Source: Colocasia esculenta (Eukaryota > Streptophyta > Magnoliopsida > Alismatales > Araceae). From it: a stretch of DNA of 64,000 bases. Below the pieces are notes generated by a model. It did not search any database. It was not told the DNA's origin and saw only the letters and a program-made list of their open reading frames with translations. Below, piece after piece: positions 43,902 through 55,813 of the stretch (the first letter of the stretch is position 1; the number at the start of each line of letters is the position of its first letter). The stretch is from assembly GCA_014218235.1 (NCBI GenBank), contig CM024755.1:81165960-81229959 (forward strand). Reading direction: 5' to 3'. The translations under genes were made by a program, and so were the position numbers.

Positions 43902-46707
43902 TGTAATACCTAGCTTCCCAGCTTTCCGTCTGGTGTCTTGGATGACTGGCCACTAACGCATCCAGGTTGGGCGACACGTTAGTGTCGCGTTGTAGGTGTT
44001 CGACGTGATAGTCATCCTTGTCGCGACTAGCTTGTGCATCACGTTCTTGTCATACTGGGATTTCCCGTCGCGTCTTCTTCTTGTGCCCAGTCAACGTGTC
44101 GCGACAGTGTTCCGTGGCTTTTTGTCATTTGGCAGCTATCAGGGTGGCAGGCATGTTAGTACGATCTGTCGGGTTGTTGCGGCGTCCCTGGGGGATGTGT
44201 TCCTGTCGCGGTGTGTTGACCTATCGCGTTAAGGTCCTTAACAAGCGTTCCCCCATCGCGACTTAGGTGCCGAAGGCTTAAAGCCTTGGCCGGCGATCCT
44301 TCTCTCCTTTTCTCCTTCCCCTCTCTTCCCTCCCCCTCCGATTATGCTCCGCCTCCCTCTCTTCCTTTTTGCATTTCAGGCGAGGAGGAGGGCCGTGCTT
44401 GTGTCCCAGGCGTTGTGGAGCTTGCATGGAGCGAGGAGGAGGTGGCCAATCTGACGTGAAGGGCCTTTTCATTTAAGGTAGGGATTACTTGTGCCCTTCT
44501 CGATCTGGTGGATTGGGAGCCCCTCGTGGTTTGTAGATAGCATTTATTGCTTTTCCATGCTCCCCTCCTCCGTGTGGTGTGTTTGTAGTGTGTGGGTGGC
44601 CCCGGGATGGAGCATCCCGTGGGTCTGCCTCTCTGTTGGTGTCGCGACCACAATGCATGTTGCAACACCAGAAGAGGTTTCCGCCTAGTCGGACGCAACC
44701 TTGTCGTGACGCCTTGCCCCGTCGCGATAAGGATCACTCTCGCGATGCATTTTCCTATCGCAACAGGGTTGCTGTCATGATGCTCTGCGCCGTCGCCATG
44801 GGGTTGCTGTTGCGGTGCCCTTCCCCATCATGATGGTATCGCGACGATTAGGGGGGACGTGACAGTACCTGTGTTGCCTCGAGTGTTTCCTTGGCCCCGG
44901 TTAGCATGTCAGTGTGTGCCCCAAGGTAGGCTTGCCCTTAGAACCTTCAAGTGGAGAACGTGGCAGGTTACCTTGATGTATTCATTACTGAAGGTGACAC
45001 CTTCGTGGTCGTGTCCTAGAAATAGTGTCAGGAGGGTCGCATCTGTCTAATAATCGATTTACCAATGGTCAATCAATTATTAGCAGAGCAATGTTTCCTG
45101 TATCGACTGTGGTGATCTGAGGTTCTGGCCTACTTGTGCATACCTTGGTTGGCCGACGACCCTCTCGATGGTCTGTGCGTGCCTTGTGCTTGTTGGGCTT
45201 ATCTTGGGTTACAAACCAGCAATTTGACGTGGTTTTTTTTGTACTTGCCCGCCTGTTCGCATGGTGCTTGGCACTTGAGGACTTGTCCCATTCAGAGGTT
45301 GTCTCCGTCACCTGGGACCCCCATCCTCGAGAGCCTGTTGAGGGAGTGCTCTGGGCTACGTGTGTGCTCGAGTTGGCAGCCGAGTTGGTGGACTATAGAG
45401 CAGAGGGGAAAATGAAGTTTGGACAGCGGTGCCGAGTCACTTGTAGAAATCTCTTGTTTGGGGTGGGACGCCGAGGTCGTTGAGGTGTTTTCTCTTCTCG
45501 GTGCGGCCCAGACAGTCTATTTTCTCACTGCCTCTCTCTGCATTGGTTCCGGAGCCACGTAGTGGTGCTAGGCGTATGACCGCAACTTGGCTAGGCTGCG
45601 GTGGTGTGTGCATTCTTGTGATGTTTCGTAGTGGCTTTGTCTCGTTCTTCCCAGGAGGATAGAGGCAAGAGACAGCTGGTGAGCAGAGAGGGTGTGGATG
45701 GTGTGTCCTCCTCTAAGCTACCAGTGGCAGTGGCTTGGTTGCTGTTGTTGTGACGGTGTTTCCTAGTGTGATTCGTTGCCCTAGCCTGGACAGTGGTTGT
45801 AGCCGAGCCGTGTCTAGCTTCTGTGGGCGTTGTTGGTTTGGCCTTGTTGGCCCGTGCTTATGGTGGCTTCTGCTTCAGTCTTCTCTCAGTTCCGTAGTCC
45901 CTTTCTTTGGTGCCAGTCTATGGTGGCACTGGCGTGTGTGGTTTCCCGACCTCGTGGTGTGTCTGGGGTCCTGGATGGTTCTGCTTGTGGGCCCTCGATC
46001 TTGTGGAGGCCTGAGGTGGCCGTGCTTGTGGTGAGACGTCCTTCTCACGTGGTTGCTCGGTGGTCTCCATGAGACCCCTATCTCAGTGGGTGTGCCAAGA
46101 CTTGTTTTCGTGTTGTGCCTGACTCTGTTGGTTGCTGCGGGAGTCCTGTGTGGCCGACCTCGGTTGCTGGTCGTGGCGTTATTCTCTGTTCTACTGCTTT
46201 GTAGTACCCTGCTGTAGGTGTTCCTCACCTTACAACTTTCTAGTGTAGTTTCCTATTTTTGGAGTTCCTACTGTTCTTGCCGGTGAGGGATTGGTAATCC
46301 CTACTGGGCCTTGTACGCAAGGCTCACCCCCCTACTCCCTTCAGCTAGGGGCTCGTCGTCATGGGAGCTCGGTGTTGGACAGTTTGCGGAGGCGACTGTG
46401 GTGCCGTGTGCTGTCAGCAGCAGTGAGAGCGAGTGTTGTGAGCTCTTGTACTTGGGTGAGTTGAGAGTTGTGCTTTGCAAGTTCTCGGAGTATGCCCCTT
46501 AAGGTCTGCGACTTTCTTCTTGCACCTGTGCTTTTACTTGGGACACGTTGTATAGACTTTTGTGTATTGTATATCTTGTTATAGTTATTTAAATTTAGAA
46601 CATATCTCACTAGACTATCCTTCTAACCCTTCTGGGTCTTCGGATTCGTAGGTGGCAGTGCGAACTTCGGGGTCCCTAGAGGGTGTTCGAGAGGTCGGAT
46701 CGTTATA
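43902..46707 (+). mobile_element. G3 5' LTR (Gypsy, S family)
   Basis: Starts TGTAATACC and ends GATCGTTATA, 2.8 kb, directly before a primer site. It shares phrases with S1 and S2, such as ACCTGGGACCCCCATCCTC near 45310, and is rich in GTCGCGAC words (43970-44250, 44640-44850). It identifies S1 and S2 as LTRs of a tRNA-Met-primed element. Its many ORFs are on both strands and not supported. Confidence 0.85.
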
Positions 46708-46709
46708 GT

Positions 46710-46721
46710 TGGTATCAGAGC
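46710..46721 (+). promoter_or_regulatory. G3 primer binding site (initiator tRNA-Met)
   Basis: TGGTATCAGAGC two bases after the LTR end. Confidence 0.92.
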
Positions 46722-47319
46722 ATGGGTCTATTGAGATTTGTAATGAGTTACTAACTATAGCTGTCCTAAAGAAATGTACTAGTACGTTGCTGACACTGTC
46801 TGTCTAGTGTTAGGCTTGTGCTTTCAATTGTCTTGCAGGTGTGCGGCTTCCCTGCAAGGTTCATGCGTGGCGAGTGTGGTCACTCGGTGTGTTCGTGCCA
46901 TGGTGCCGTGGTTGGCGGTGGACTCGCTGGCAGTGGTCTTCCTTATGCCGCGGATTATTGCAAGAAAGTCCATGCGTAGTGCTCTTGGTCATCTTTAGCG
47001 CATTTGGGTGCGTGTGTGTCGCAATGGTTGAGAGAGCTTGTGTGTGGTGTGGCCTTCACCGGTGCAGGATTGTCGTCTATGGAACCGGTCGAAGGTATCC
47101 CTGCCTTGTTGGATGTTCCTCTATTGTTGGGGTGTGTGTTGTGTTGGTTGTGTGTATGGTCTCTATCTTCTGTGCACCGTTGTGTGTTGTGCTCTACTCA
47201 GTTGGCGTCGTTGCTCGAGCTAAGCAGATGTTCTGTGTGCCGTGTTGCATCACTGGTTAAGTGCTGCGACACTTGGTTGTGCATGTTTGTCTCAGCCTTG
47301 TGTTGGCTGGTTGTGAGCT

Positions 47320-47940
47320 CTGGTGAGGTGCTCTCAGAGTCCTTCTCTATTGGTTCTGATAGAAGTGAGGTTTTCCTAGAACTGTGTTATGCTCGTTTCT
47401 AGTTGTTGTTGTGTTGCCCTCTGGGTTGAGGTGCATCGCTTGGTTGCCCTGTGTTCTGAGGTTTCCCAGAACCATTTGTTGTTGTCTTAGTGAGAGTTTC
47501 TCCCATGACTATTCCGTGCTCGTTTCTGCTGTTGTTGTGCTACCTCAGGGCTTGAGGTATGCTGTTGATTTGGTTAGTGCATTCTAGCGGATTTTCCCAG
47601 AACTGTGCCTTGGTGGTTCTGGTGGAGGCTCTCCTATGATCATCTTGTATTGCTTCTGTAGTTCTGCTTTCTGCGGTGTTCTCTCTAAAAATCTATGTTG
47701 TTTGGTCGTTTGGGTTGTGCGTTCTGGCGAAGGTTCCTCTGAAGATCGCCCTTTGTCGTTTCTGGTGGAGGTTCTTCCCAGGAGTGTTCTGTGTTCGTTT
47801 CGGGCCACCGTTGTGTTGCCCCTGTGGCTTGAAGTGTTTTTGTTTGGGTTGTCTATTCTGGTGAAGTTCTCCTAGGACGACTTTCTATCGTTCCTAGTGA
47901 AGGTCCTTCCCAGAGTAGCTTCATGTTGTTTTGGTTGTCG
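47320..47940 (+). repeat. Degenerate tandem repeat in G3 leader
   Basis: Four to five units of about 125-143 bp, beginning near 47394, 47520, 47651 and 47794. Each has a TTGTTGTGTTGCC-like part, TTCTGGTGAAGGTTC-like parts and a TCTCCCA/TTCCCAG part. Confidence 0.7.
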
Positions 47941-47942
47941 CT

Positions 47943-47943
<1 letters not shown>

Positions 47944-48029
<86 letters not shown>
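47944..48029. repeat. (CT)43 microsatellite
   Basis: 86 bp of uninterrupted CT. Confidence 0.97.
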
Positions 48030-48032
<3 letters not shown>

Positions 48033-48621
48033 GAGGCGACTGTCATTATTGTCAGTTGGACTGTCTCCGTTATAGTTTGTTTGGGCATTTTCAGTCAAGG
48101 TGTGGTGCCTTTGGCCGTGCGTCTAGCTGCTGTGTTGTCCAGCTTGTCTCGTTGTTCGTTTCCAAGTTTCTCGATTGTGCTGGTGGAACTTCGTGTGCCC
48201 TCATGGTTCGGGTGGTCTGCTTCATTTCTCACGCCCGACGTGCTCTTGCAGATGGTGGTCTGGTGAGTGCAGTCGGTGTCTAGCTAGTTGTCCTTCTTGT
48301 GGAAGTTTCAGTCTTGCGTTGTGTCTTTATCTCTCTCATGTGTGGAAGAGACTCGTTGCGTGTGTCCTTCCTCTACTTTTCATTGGTTGCTCGGGGTGGT
48401 GATGCTCCACTGTGGTGTTGTGTCAGCAGGGTGCACATCGTTGCGACCATCTTGTGGAGTTATCCTCCCTTGAGTTGTTTTTGGGTTGAGCTGGTTGCTC
48501 CCCTCGTGCTTTCATTTCATTGTGGCACCGTGGGTCGGTGGACCCATTGGTGCCGTTTGTCGTTGAGATTGTTTCTTGTTTCTTGCCTGGACAATTTGGG
48601 GCATTGGGTCCCTGTTGGTTT

Positions 48622-50213
48622 TGTCACGTCCCAAAGCATGGCAATGGAAGAATTTCATTTGAGCGTTGAGACGTGAACAGTCGGCAAATAAGCCTCTAGC
48701 GAGCAATCACATACAACACAACTAATTGTGCTAAAACTCAAACTCTTTATTTCATTTCAAAATGAAAACTCGTACATATTTCAACTCAAATCGAGCTACA
48801 AGACTAAGATTCAAATAAAAGGGAAAATTACACAATATTCTCACTCCTACTACATTATTCTAGTACTCTCATAATCATACTATAACACTATGGCACTAAG
48901 ATATCAAGACTTCGATGGGAGCGCTCTTCACTCCTGTTCATCCCCAGTGTAGTCTTGGTTCTCTACGTCTTCTATATCCTGTTCACCTGAAAGGTTGGAA
49001 AGTAGGTAATGAGCGCACTCTCCCAGTAGGATTTACATCTTCCAGCAATGATATAAGTATTTAACAATTTAAAAGCTAGAAGATATGCACATGATATGTA
49101 CAATGCAATTAAAACGACGGTCATAACACGTGTACAGTGTATCATGCGAGATAGTACGATCAAGAGATGTAAAGATCAGTCTAGCAAGAAAGTTGTACTC
49201 ATGATCTCAAGATGGTAACAAGCAAGAACAAGATAGCATGTGACAAGATTGGCCATTTCACAAGCAAACAAGCAAGCATGCATGAGCAAGAACTTTTAAC
49301 ATGTAACAGTAATCAGGCACGAAGCCACTAATGTGAACTAACAATCTATGCCACCTTGGAATGCACACTAGGACATGTGTATGTGGTTTATGTATCTAGC
49401 ATTCAACACGCAAGTACTCCTAGCACAGATGCAACGCCAGTAATCATTATACCCCATGGTTAACAATATATTTATGACACTTCATCATTAGGGTTAGACT
49501 GGAGCCCTTGGACACTCGTCGTGCCCGATTAGCATCTCACTATTTTCAAATGTAGATACCCACAGTCATTCATGGCCAGTAACAAGAATTCAATAATGTC
49601 AAGATAGTTGAGGTGATACTTCAAGAGTTCAATTCGATAGCATAACAATGTATTTTCAATTTAGTCCAAACACTTATTAATAATTCGATCTTATATTCAA
49701 TAGAAGTGTATTCCAGAATCAAGATGAGAAGAGAAAGATCTCGTCAAACATGCCAAGAGAGGAGGTATGTGCACACTAACTTCCGGGTACTTTATTGGCA
49801 CAGCCTGCTCGTCGACCATGTAGGAATCCATGATCAGATGAGACTTACAGAGGCCTTGGTCAAGGGGTCACTAGTCCGGTAGAAGGAATATCCGACGGAG
49901 AGTTCATCACAAGCCAAGAAGGGGTTTCCTATCATGCTAGAGTGTAAGCGTATGCCGCGCGTGAGAATAACTCAAGTGCATGTGTGAATTCAATTATGGA
50001 AACTCCAGTTATAGAAACTTCGTTTATGGAAACTTCATTTTTGGAAACTCTATATATGGCAAGTATGATGAGTACTAAAACATGCATGACCAATTTTAGC
50101 AAGTAACTATGCGTTTTTAGCAAGTTTGATAACAAGGCAAGAAGTAGATAATCGGCAAGTAAAAAGTATGATCATTAACTTAAGATCAATTAAACACCAT
50201 GTAAACATGTTTT
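48622..50213 (-). mobile_element. G4: part of a Gypsy LTR
   Basis: On the minus strand it ends GGGACGTGACA at 48622. It has the same order of features as the inner half of the G2 LTR, for example a 'cagtaggattta' stretch near 49015 (15465 in G2). C2 cuts it at 50213, so its start lies beyond the window. No primer site adjoins 48622, so it is a solo or 3' LTR. No genes. Confidence 0.65.
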
Positions 50214-50489
50214 TGTTGCCCAGCTAGCAAGCCCAGAGGGGGGGTGAATGGGATTCTTAAAAATATTAAGAACTTTCAACCTGTTCACAAAACAGTCACA
50301 CAAAACACACTTCGCAAATTGTTAGTGTTGGTGAAGGAAAAATCAAACACACATAGGCAATCACACGACACAGAGAATTATCCTGGTTCGGATCTCCTCT
50401 CCTTAGGAGTCTTACGTCCAGTTCCTGAGCAATATCTCAGGATTTCACTAACAAGGGTACAGTCCCCCTTAAGGACACTACAACACCCA

Positions 50490-50660
50490 GCACCCCAGCT
50501 GGTCTTCCTCCACACGAAGGGAACAACACTCTGGAACCCACCAGGTCTTCCTTCTACCCGAAGGGAAATAACACCCTGGATACCACCAGGTCTTCCTTCT
50601 ACCCGAAGGGAAATAACACCCTGGATACCACCAGGTCTTCCTTCACACTGAAGGGAACAA
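50490..50660 (-). repeat. Stem-loop minisatellite in C2 LTR
   Basis: Four units of about 43 bp with CCTGG/CCAGG and CCTTC/GAAGG arms. The second loop differs from C1 while the arms are kept. Confidence 0.85.
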
Positions 50661-50943
50661 CATAAGAAAAGGTTCAGAGATGAAGCCCCTAGATCAAGCT
50701 TATAGAACACTGCTTGTTCTGAACCTAAGAACTGAGAAGGAAAAGATCTACAACAAAGAACTCTTCTCAGAACAAAAGGCTCTCTCACAGATCTACACTT
50801 AGCACAGAGAGCAAGAGCTAGAACAGATGGGAATTTTTGCTTGGCTCTGGGGAAGCTTGTAGAAGGTTGTATGCATTGATCACTTGTTTCTCTAACCGTT
50901 GCTCATTAACCACACTCTCAGTTCTTTTGGAGCTTCATTCTTC

Positions 50944-50954
50944 TATATATATAA
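50944..50954 (-). promoter_or_regulatory. Putative TATA box of C2 3' LTR
   Basis: TATATATATAG on the minus strand, in the same relative position as in C1. Confidence 0.5.
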
Positions 50955-51399
50955 CTCTTTTGAAATTTGAACGTTGAAGTGTCCGTTGTCTCTAAGTTCT
51001 GGTTTACGTTAGACTGCATGGTACTGAAGAAGTTCAACGGTCTTTTTGCTTTCCATGCACGCAAAGAGAGAAGATCTTCTGTGTATCCTTTGGCTTCTAT
51101 TTTGTCCAACGTTGTATGACGAATGTTATCAGAGACTTGGACACATTAAATGCTAAACAATAGACAGCTAGACTGTCTCTTGTTGTCAGTCAATCATTAG
51201 ATTGATTTTATACAGAAGTAGAAGTTCCATTCTGTTCTTCTAAAAAGATGTTTACAGAATAAGCAGGAGAATAGAAGATATTGTCTGCATGCACGCAGTG
51301 ATACGTTCAGTCTCCATTAATGCACGGCTGACAAAAGGATATGTGTGAAGACTTTGACTTTTCAACGTTATTCAAAAATTAACTCAAAAATCAAATCGT

Positions 51400-52110
51400 T
51401 ATTAGTCCATGAAATTGTTATATGCATGACTTATGAAATCGTTATGCATTTGAGTTGATATTCATGTAAATCGTTGTGTACTCATAAGCAAATCGTTATG
51501 CACACGTCGTTATAATAAAATTTTAAAAGACAATGTGAATGAATCGTTATTTGTTGTATCGAATCGTTACAGTGACCAAGTCGTTATGTAACTTGATGAA
51601 TCGTTACAGTGACAGAGTCGTTATGTAACTTAGCGAATCGTTATAAGAGCAAATCGTTGCGATCACTTAACAAATCGTTATGATCACTTAAGAAATCAAT
51701 GTGAGACCAAATCGTTATGATCACTTAACGAATCGTTGCGAGAGCAAGTTGTTGTGATCACTTAACAAATCGTTATGATCACTTAGAAATCGATGTGAGA
51801 CCAAATCGTTATGATCACTTAAGAAATCGATGTGAGACCAAATCGTTATGATCACTTATGAAATCGATGTGAGACCAAATCATTATGATCACTTAAGAAA
51901 TCGATGTGAGACCAAATCGTTATGATCACTTAAGAAATCGATGTGAGACCAAATCGTTATGATCACTTAATGAATCGTTATGGAAGCAAATCGTTATGAA
52001 TACTTAGCAAATCGTTACGAAAGAAAATCGTTGCAATCACTTAATGAATCGTTGTGAGGGCAAATCGTTGCGATCACTTACCGAATCGTTATGGAAGCAA
52101 ATCGTTACAA
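51400..52110 (-). repeat. AACGATTT array in C2 U3
   Basis: On the plus strand AATCGTTATGATCACTTA and AAATCGATGTGAGACC alternate as a 37-bp unit, about nine copies between 51640 and 51990, with looser copies around. It carries the same octamer as C1 in a different unit length. Confidence 0.9.
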
Positions 52111-52348
52111 CTCTACTGAAATTGATGTAGCATAAAGAAAATCGATGTGGACTTAGATAGATTTCATGCTTTGAAACAAAATTGCTACAGTAGGAATAAT
52201 GCTTACCATTTGGCGTGATTTTCCTTGTTTTATTTCCTGTGCTCAAGGCTTGTAGAAAAATCGTTAGATTAAACTTTATATAGTTTTGTTAATCACCAAA
52301 ATAGATATGTAATTTATTTAAATTACATGGGGATAAATTGATCATCAA

Positions 52349-52362
52349 TCCCCCACTTTTTG
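52349..52362 (-). promoter_or_regulatory. C2 polypurine tract
   Basis: AAAAAGTGGGGGA on the minus strand next to the 3' LTR; one T interrupts the purines. Confidence 0.8.
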
Positions 52363-52813
52363 GTGATGACAAAACTTAACAATTAGCAAAGATGATCTGA
52401 AATAAATATAAGGGATGTATTTCAGAAATGCTATTTTTCTCCCCCTTTTGTCATGAAGCAAAAAGATACAAGAGTGAGACAAAGAAGAGAGAAAAGAGCA
52501 CAAAGAGAGAAACAAAAGAGATTTATTGAGCATTGTAGGGTTCAGAGAGATAGAAGGCAGGAGACAAGAGAGATGCAAAGCGCCTAATGACAGGTAGCGC
52601 TTGGCGTTCTTGCTCTTCAAAATAGGCTTGAAATGCACCAAGCTCAATGCAATAGGAGGGTCCCATGGTGGGAGCCATCCTCTTGATGTGAAGTTTCCTC
52701 TGATCCGATATGAAATCCCAATATCTGTCATTGCCAAGAGCTACCTTGTAGGTGGTGAAGCAACCAAAACTGGCAAACTGAAGAATTTGAGTAATTTTAA
52801 AGGGATAGAAGAT
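52363..52813 (-). other. C2 3' untranslated region
   Basis: Non-coding tail, with CAAAAGGGGGAGAAA on the minus strand near 52440 as a second purine tract, as in C1. Confidence 0.6.
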
Positions 52814-55808
52814 CTAATGCTGCCGAAGTTCCTTCTTTAATTCAAGAAATACCCTATACCGCTCTTCCCATTTCATGAAGGATTCCCAGACAAGGTGAAG
52901 AGAATTGGCATCCAAAAAGTCAGCGAGAGTCAGAAGAGGTTGATTGGAACGAGCCTGAGAAGCATTCAGCTCTTTAAGCTGTTGAGCAGATAGAGTGTAG
53001 AGCTTTTCCCAATCATCAGGCGACAACCTCTCACACTCAGATAGAATAGGGGCAAGGATATCTTCCTTGAGGTACCCCTGAAGATACTTCTTGAAGACAA
53101 ATCTATGAAAAGCAAGGTTACGACCTTCTTGCACAGAGAGCCTGGCCATAACCTGAGCAACTCTCTCAAACATGAGTGTGCCCACAGATGAGTCCATGAT
53201 CAGGGAGTGAAGTGGATGAAGGAACACCACATCAGGAATTACCAAGGTGGTAAAATCAACTCGGAGAGGTTCGGTGTGAGCAACCCTGGAACTGAGATCA
53301 CGGGTGGCTTGCCTGAACTGGCCCAGCTGCACCTCTGGAATGTTATTAAGATAGCAGTAATCGCAGTACATTTTGTAGTGCCGGATGAACTTGATTTCCT
53401 TCTGAATGAAAGGTCCAAAAAGATTTTTATGATGAATCTGAAACCATTCAGAGAGAGGGAAAGGAGCTTCTCTTTGTGGATATCTGGCGGCTTGAGTCCG
53501 ATAGAATTGATTGTACAAATCTCTGTTGCTCCGAGCCCACTGCTCTTCAGTTTTGGCTTCAGTCATGGAAAATTTTTTTGACTGTTGAGCCTTGGAAAGA
53601 AAGGCATAAGGGAAAATGGTATTGAGATGGGCCAAAAGATTTTGGAATGGAAGGCCAAAGAGGTGAGCAAACACTACCTTTTGAAGAAATTCCTTATAGA
53701 TAGATCGTTGCTTATTGGTGATAGAAAGAGAAAACCAAAGTAGAGGATAACAAGGTTCAGAAGAGACAAGATGGGTGGAAGTGAGTCTCCTCTTCTTAGG
53801 AACAGGACTGGAGGAGCCTGTCCTATGAGAATGGGTCCCAACAGCTAGGACTGAATGAAGTATTGCTACTTCAAATTCATCCTTGATGCCCTGGATTTCT
53901 ATGTGAGCTAATTGGGCACCCTCAGGAATAATAGTAATGAAGGAAGGAGGTGTTTGTGGATGGAAGAGGGATGCAGGGGTGATGGAAGGGAGATCAAATG
54001 GTCCTGAAGAGGAAGGACCACTAGAAGAGACTCCAGCTGAAGAAGATGCAGGAGGAACCTCAACAGAAGATAAGGGTGGAGGAAGTAGGAGATGAAGGAG
54101 TTTGGGAAGAGAAAGGTGTAGGAGATGAAATGGTTCTAGATCAGAGTCGTTTGAAGGTAAGAGGAGCTGGAGGAGCAGTGGATGGGTGGGTGGAGAAGGA
54201 GGGGCTGGAGTTGGAAGGGTAGGAAGAACAGAGGGCTCTGGAGCTACAACCTGATCTTCTTCTCTTACAGCCATAGATTCCACTGGAGGTGAAGCATCCT
54301 CTGTTGGCCCTACTGGCCTAGATTCTTTAGCAACAACCACTTCTTCAATGTGCTCATTCTCAACATGAATTGGCCCTGGTGGCCCTGCTAGATTTTCAGA
54401 CAAAGGCCCTGTTGGCCGCTCTTCCTCTTGCTGCTGCTCTACAAAGACAGGCCCTGATGGCCGCTCTTCCTCTTACTACTGCTCTGCAAAGATAGGCCCT
54501 GATGGCCTATTACTCTCTTCACTTGGCCCTGATGGCCCTGCACTACAAGAAGGAGGGGCGTGAGATGGTAAGTGCTCCCTCATAAACGCTGACAAATCCA
54601 CAAGCACCTTCCTCATACTGTCATGATCTTTTTTTAGGCTTGCAAGTTCAGTGGACAGTACCCATAATTCACGGGCAGATGAGCTTTGAGTGATAAAAAT
54701 GGAGTCCATATCTGACCTCACAGAACACAAAATTTTACCTTGCCCATCCAAGCGCTCAACAATAGGTTTCAAATTGACTTTCAATTTCTTTTTCCCAGAC
54801 CTCCTGTGTGGCTTACTGGTGAGGAGAGGAACTTCTTTAGCCACACCTTTTCCTTTGCCTTCTCTTGCCCTAACCACGGGCTCTTCATGATCAACATTTT
54901 CATTTTCTTCTTCTGAGGCACTTTCCACAATACCTTCTCTAAACTGATCATCAATGGGGGCATTGGCATTTTGCTCCCCTGACTTGCTGCTTGCTCATCA
55001 ACATGTTGCTCCCCCTCAATGAGAGCATCTTCTACAACTAAGTTTTCACGAGCAACTACTTGCTCCCCCTGACTGGGAGCTTATTCCATAACAATCTCAT
55101 CAATGTGTCCTGATGCCACAGCTTCTGCAATTTGAACTTCACTAACTACTGGATCCCTTAAAGAGCTTTGGAGGGATTCCAGTACATCTCTGAGTACTGA
55201 GCCTACTCGGGAAGAGGGAAGAGGATCCTCTGAACTATGCCCAACGGGCTCAATATCCTCTGGAGGTATATCCTCAATCATGCTGCTAGATTCTGCTGCT
55301 GCTGCTTCAACAAATGGTGCTGCTGCTGACTCTTCTTGAGCTACAACTGCTGCTGCTACTTCTGGTTCTTCTGCTGCCTAAACTGCTTCTACCTCTGGAA
55401 ACACAGGAACTGCGCCAGCTGCTTCTTGACCTTCTTGGGCTTCGCCAATGATGGCTTCACCCTCAGCCACATAAGTCTTTGTCCAGACCCCATTGACAAC
55501 CGAAAAACCACTTTTCTCAAATTTCTGGACTGGATATCTTTGCTCATCTTTTCAGACACATCTCCCACCACACTAATGCCATAGTGTTGAAATATCTTGG
55601 TGAGAATATGAGCATAAGGTAGAGAAACATTCAGCTTGCTCTTTGTGTCCCATACCTGTGCGCTTGCAAACTTCATCCTTTCAATCATAATCTCTGCAGT
55701 GTTGATTTCTTGGTTCTGGACAGCCCAGAACATCAGGTCGGCGTCCGCCTTTGTGCAAGTGGAGAAGGTGGCACTTCTTGGGACTATTATTTGACACACA
55801 ATGAAATG

Positions 55809-55813
55809 CAATA
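55809..55813. repeat. S2 target-site duplication, left
   Basis: CAATA, repeated exactly at 58137-58141. Confidence 0.95.

Larger units (their letters stand above)
46722..48621 (+). other. G3 leader, non-coding
   Basis: GT-rich sequence of about 1.9 kb after the primer site with no gag similarity that I can find. It contains a degenerate tandem repeat and a CT microsatellite. It is then cut by G4. Confidence 0.6.
50214..52347 (-). mobile_element. C2 3' LTR
   Basis: Plus-strand edges TGTTGCCCAGC and GATCATCA, 2.13 kb, preceded on the minus strand by the polypurine tract. It contains the stem-loop minisatellite (about 50490-50660), a TATA run near 50944 and an AATCGTTA array (51400-52110). Confidence 0.92.

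Noticed and set aside
45134..48676. Many Cys/Val/Leu-rich ORFs in G3
   Set aside because: GT-rich low-complexity frames that run through the CT microsatellite; no recognisable domain.
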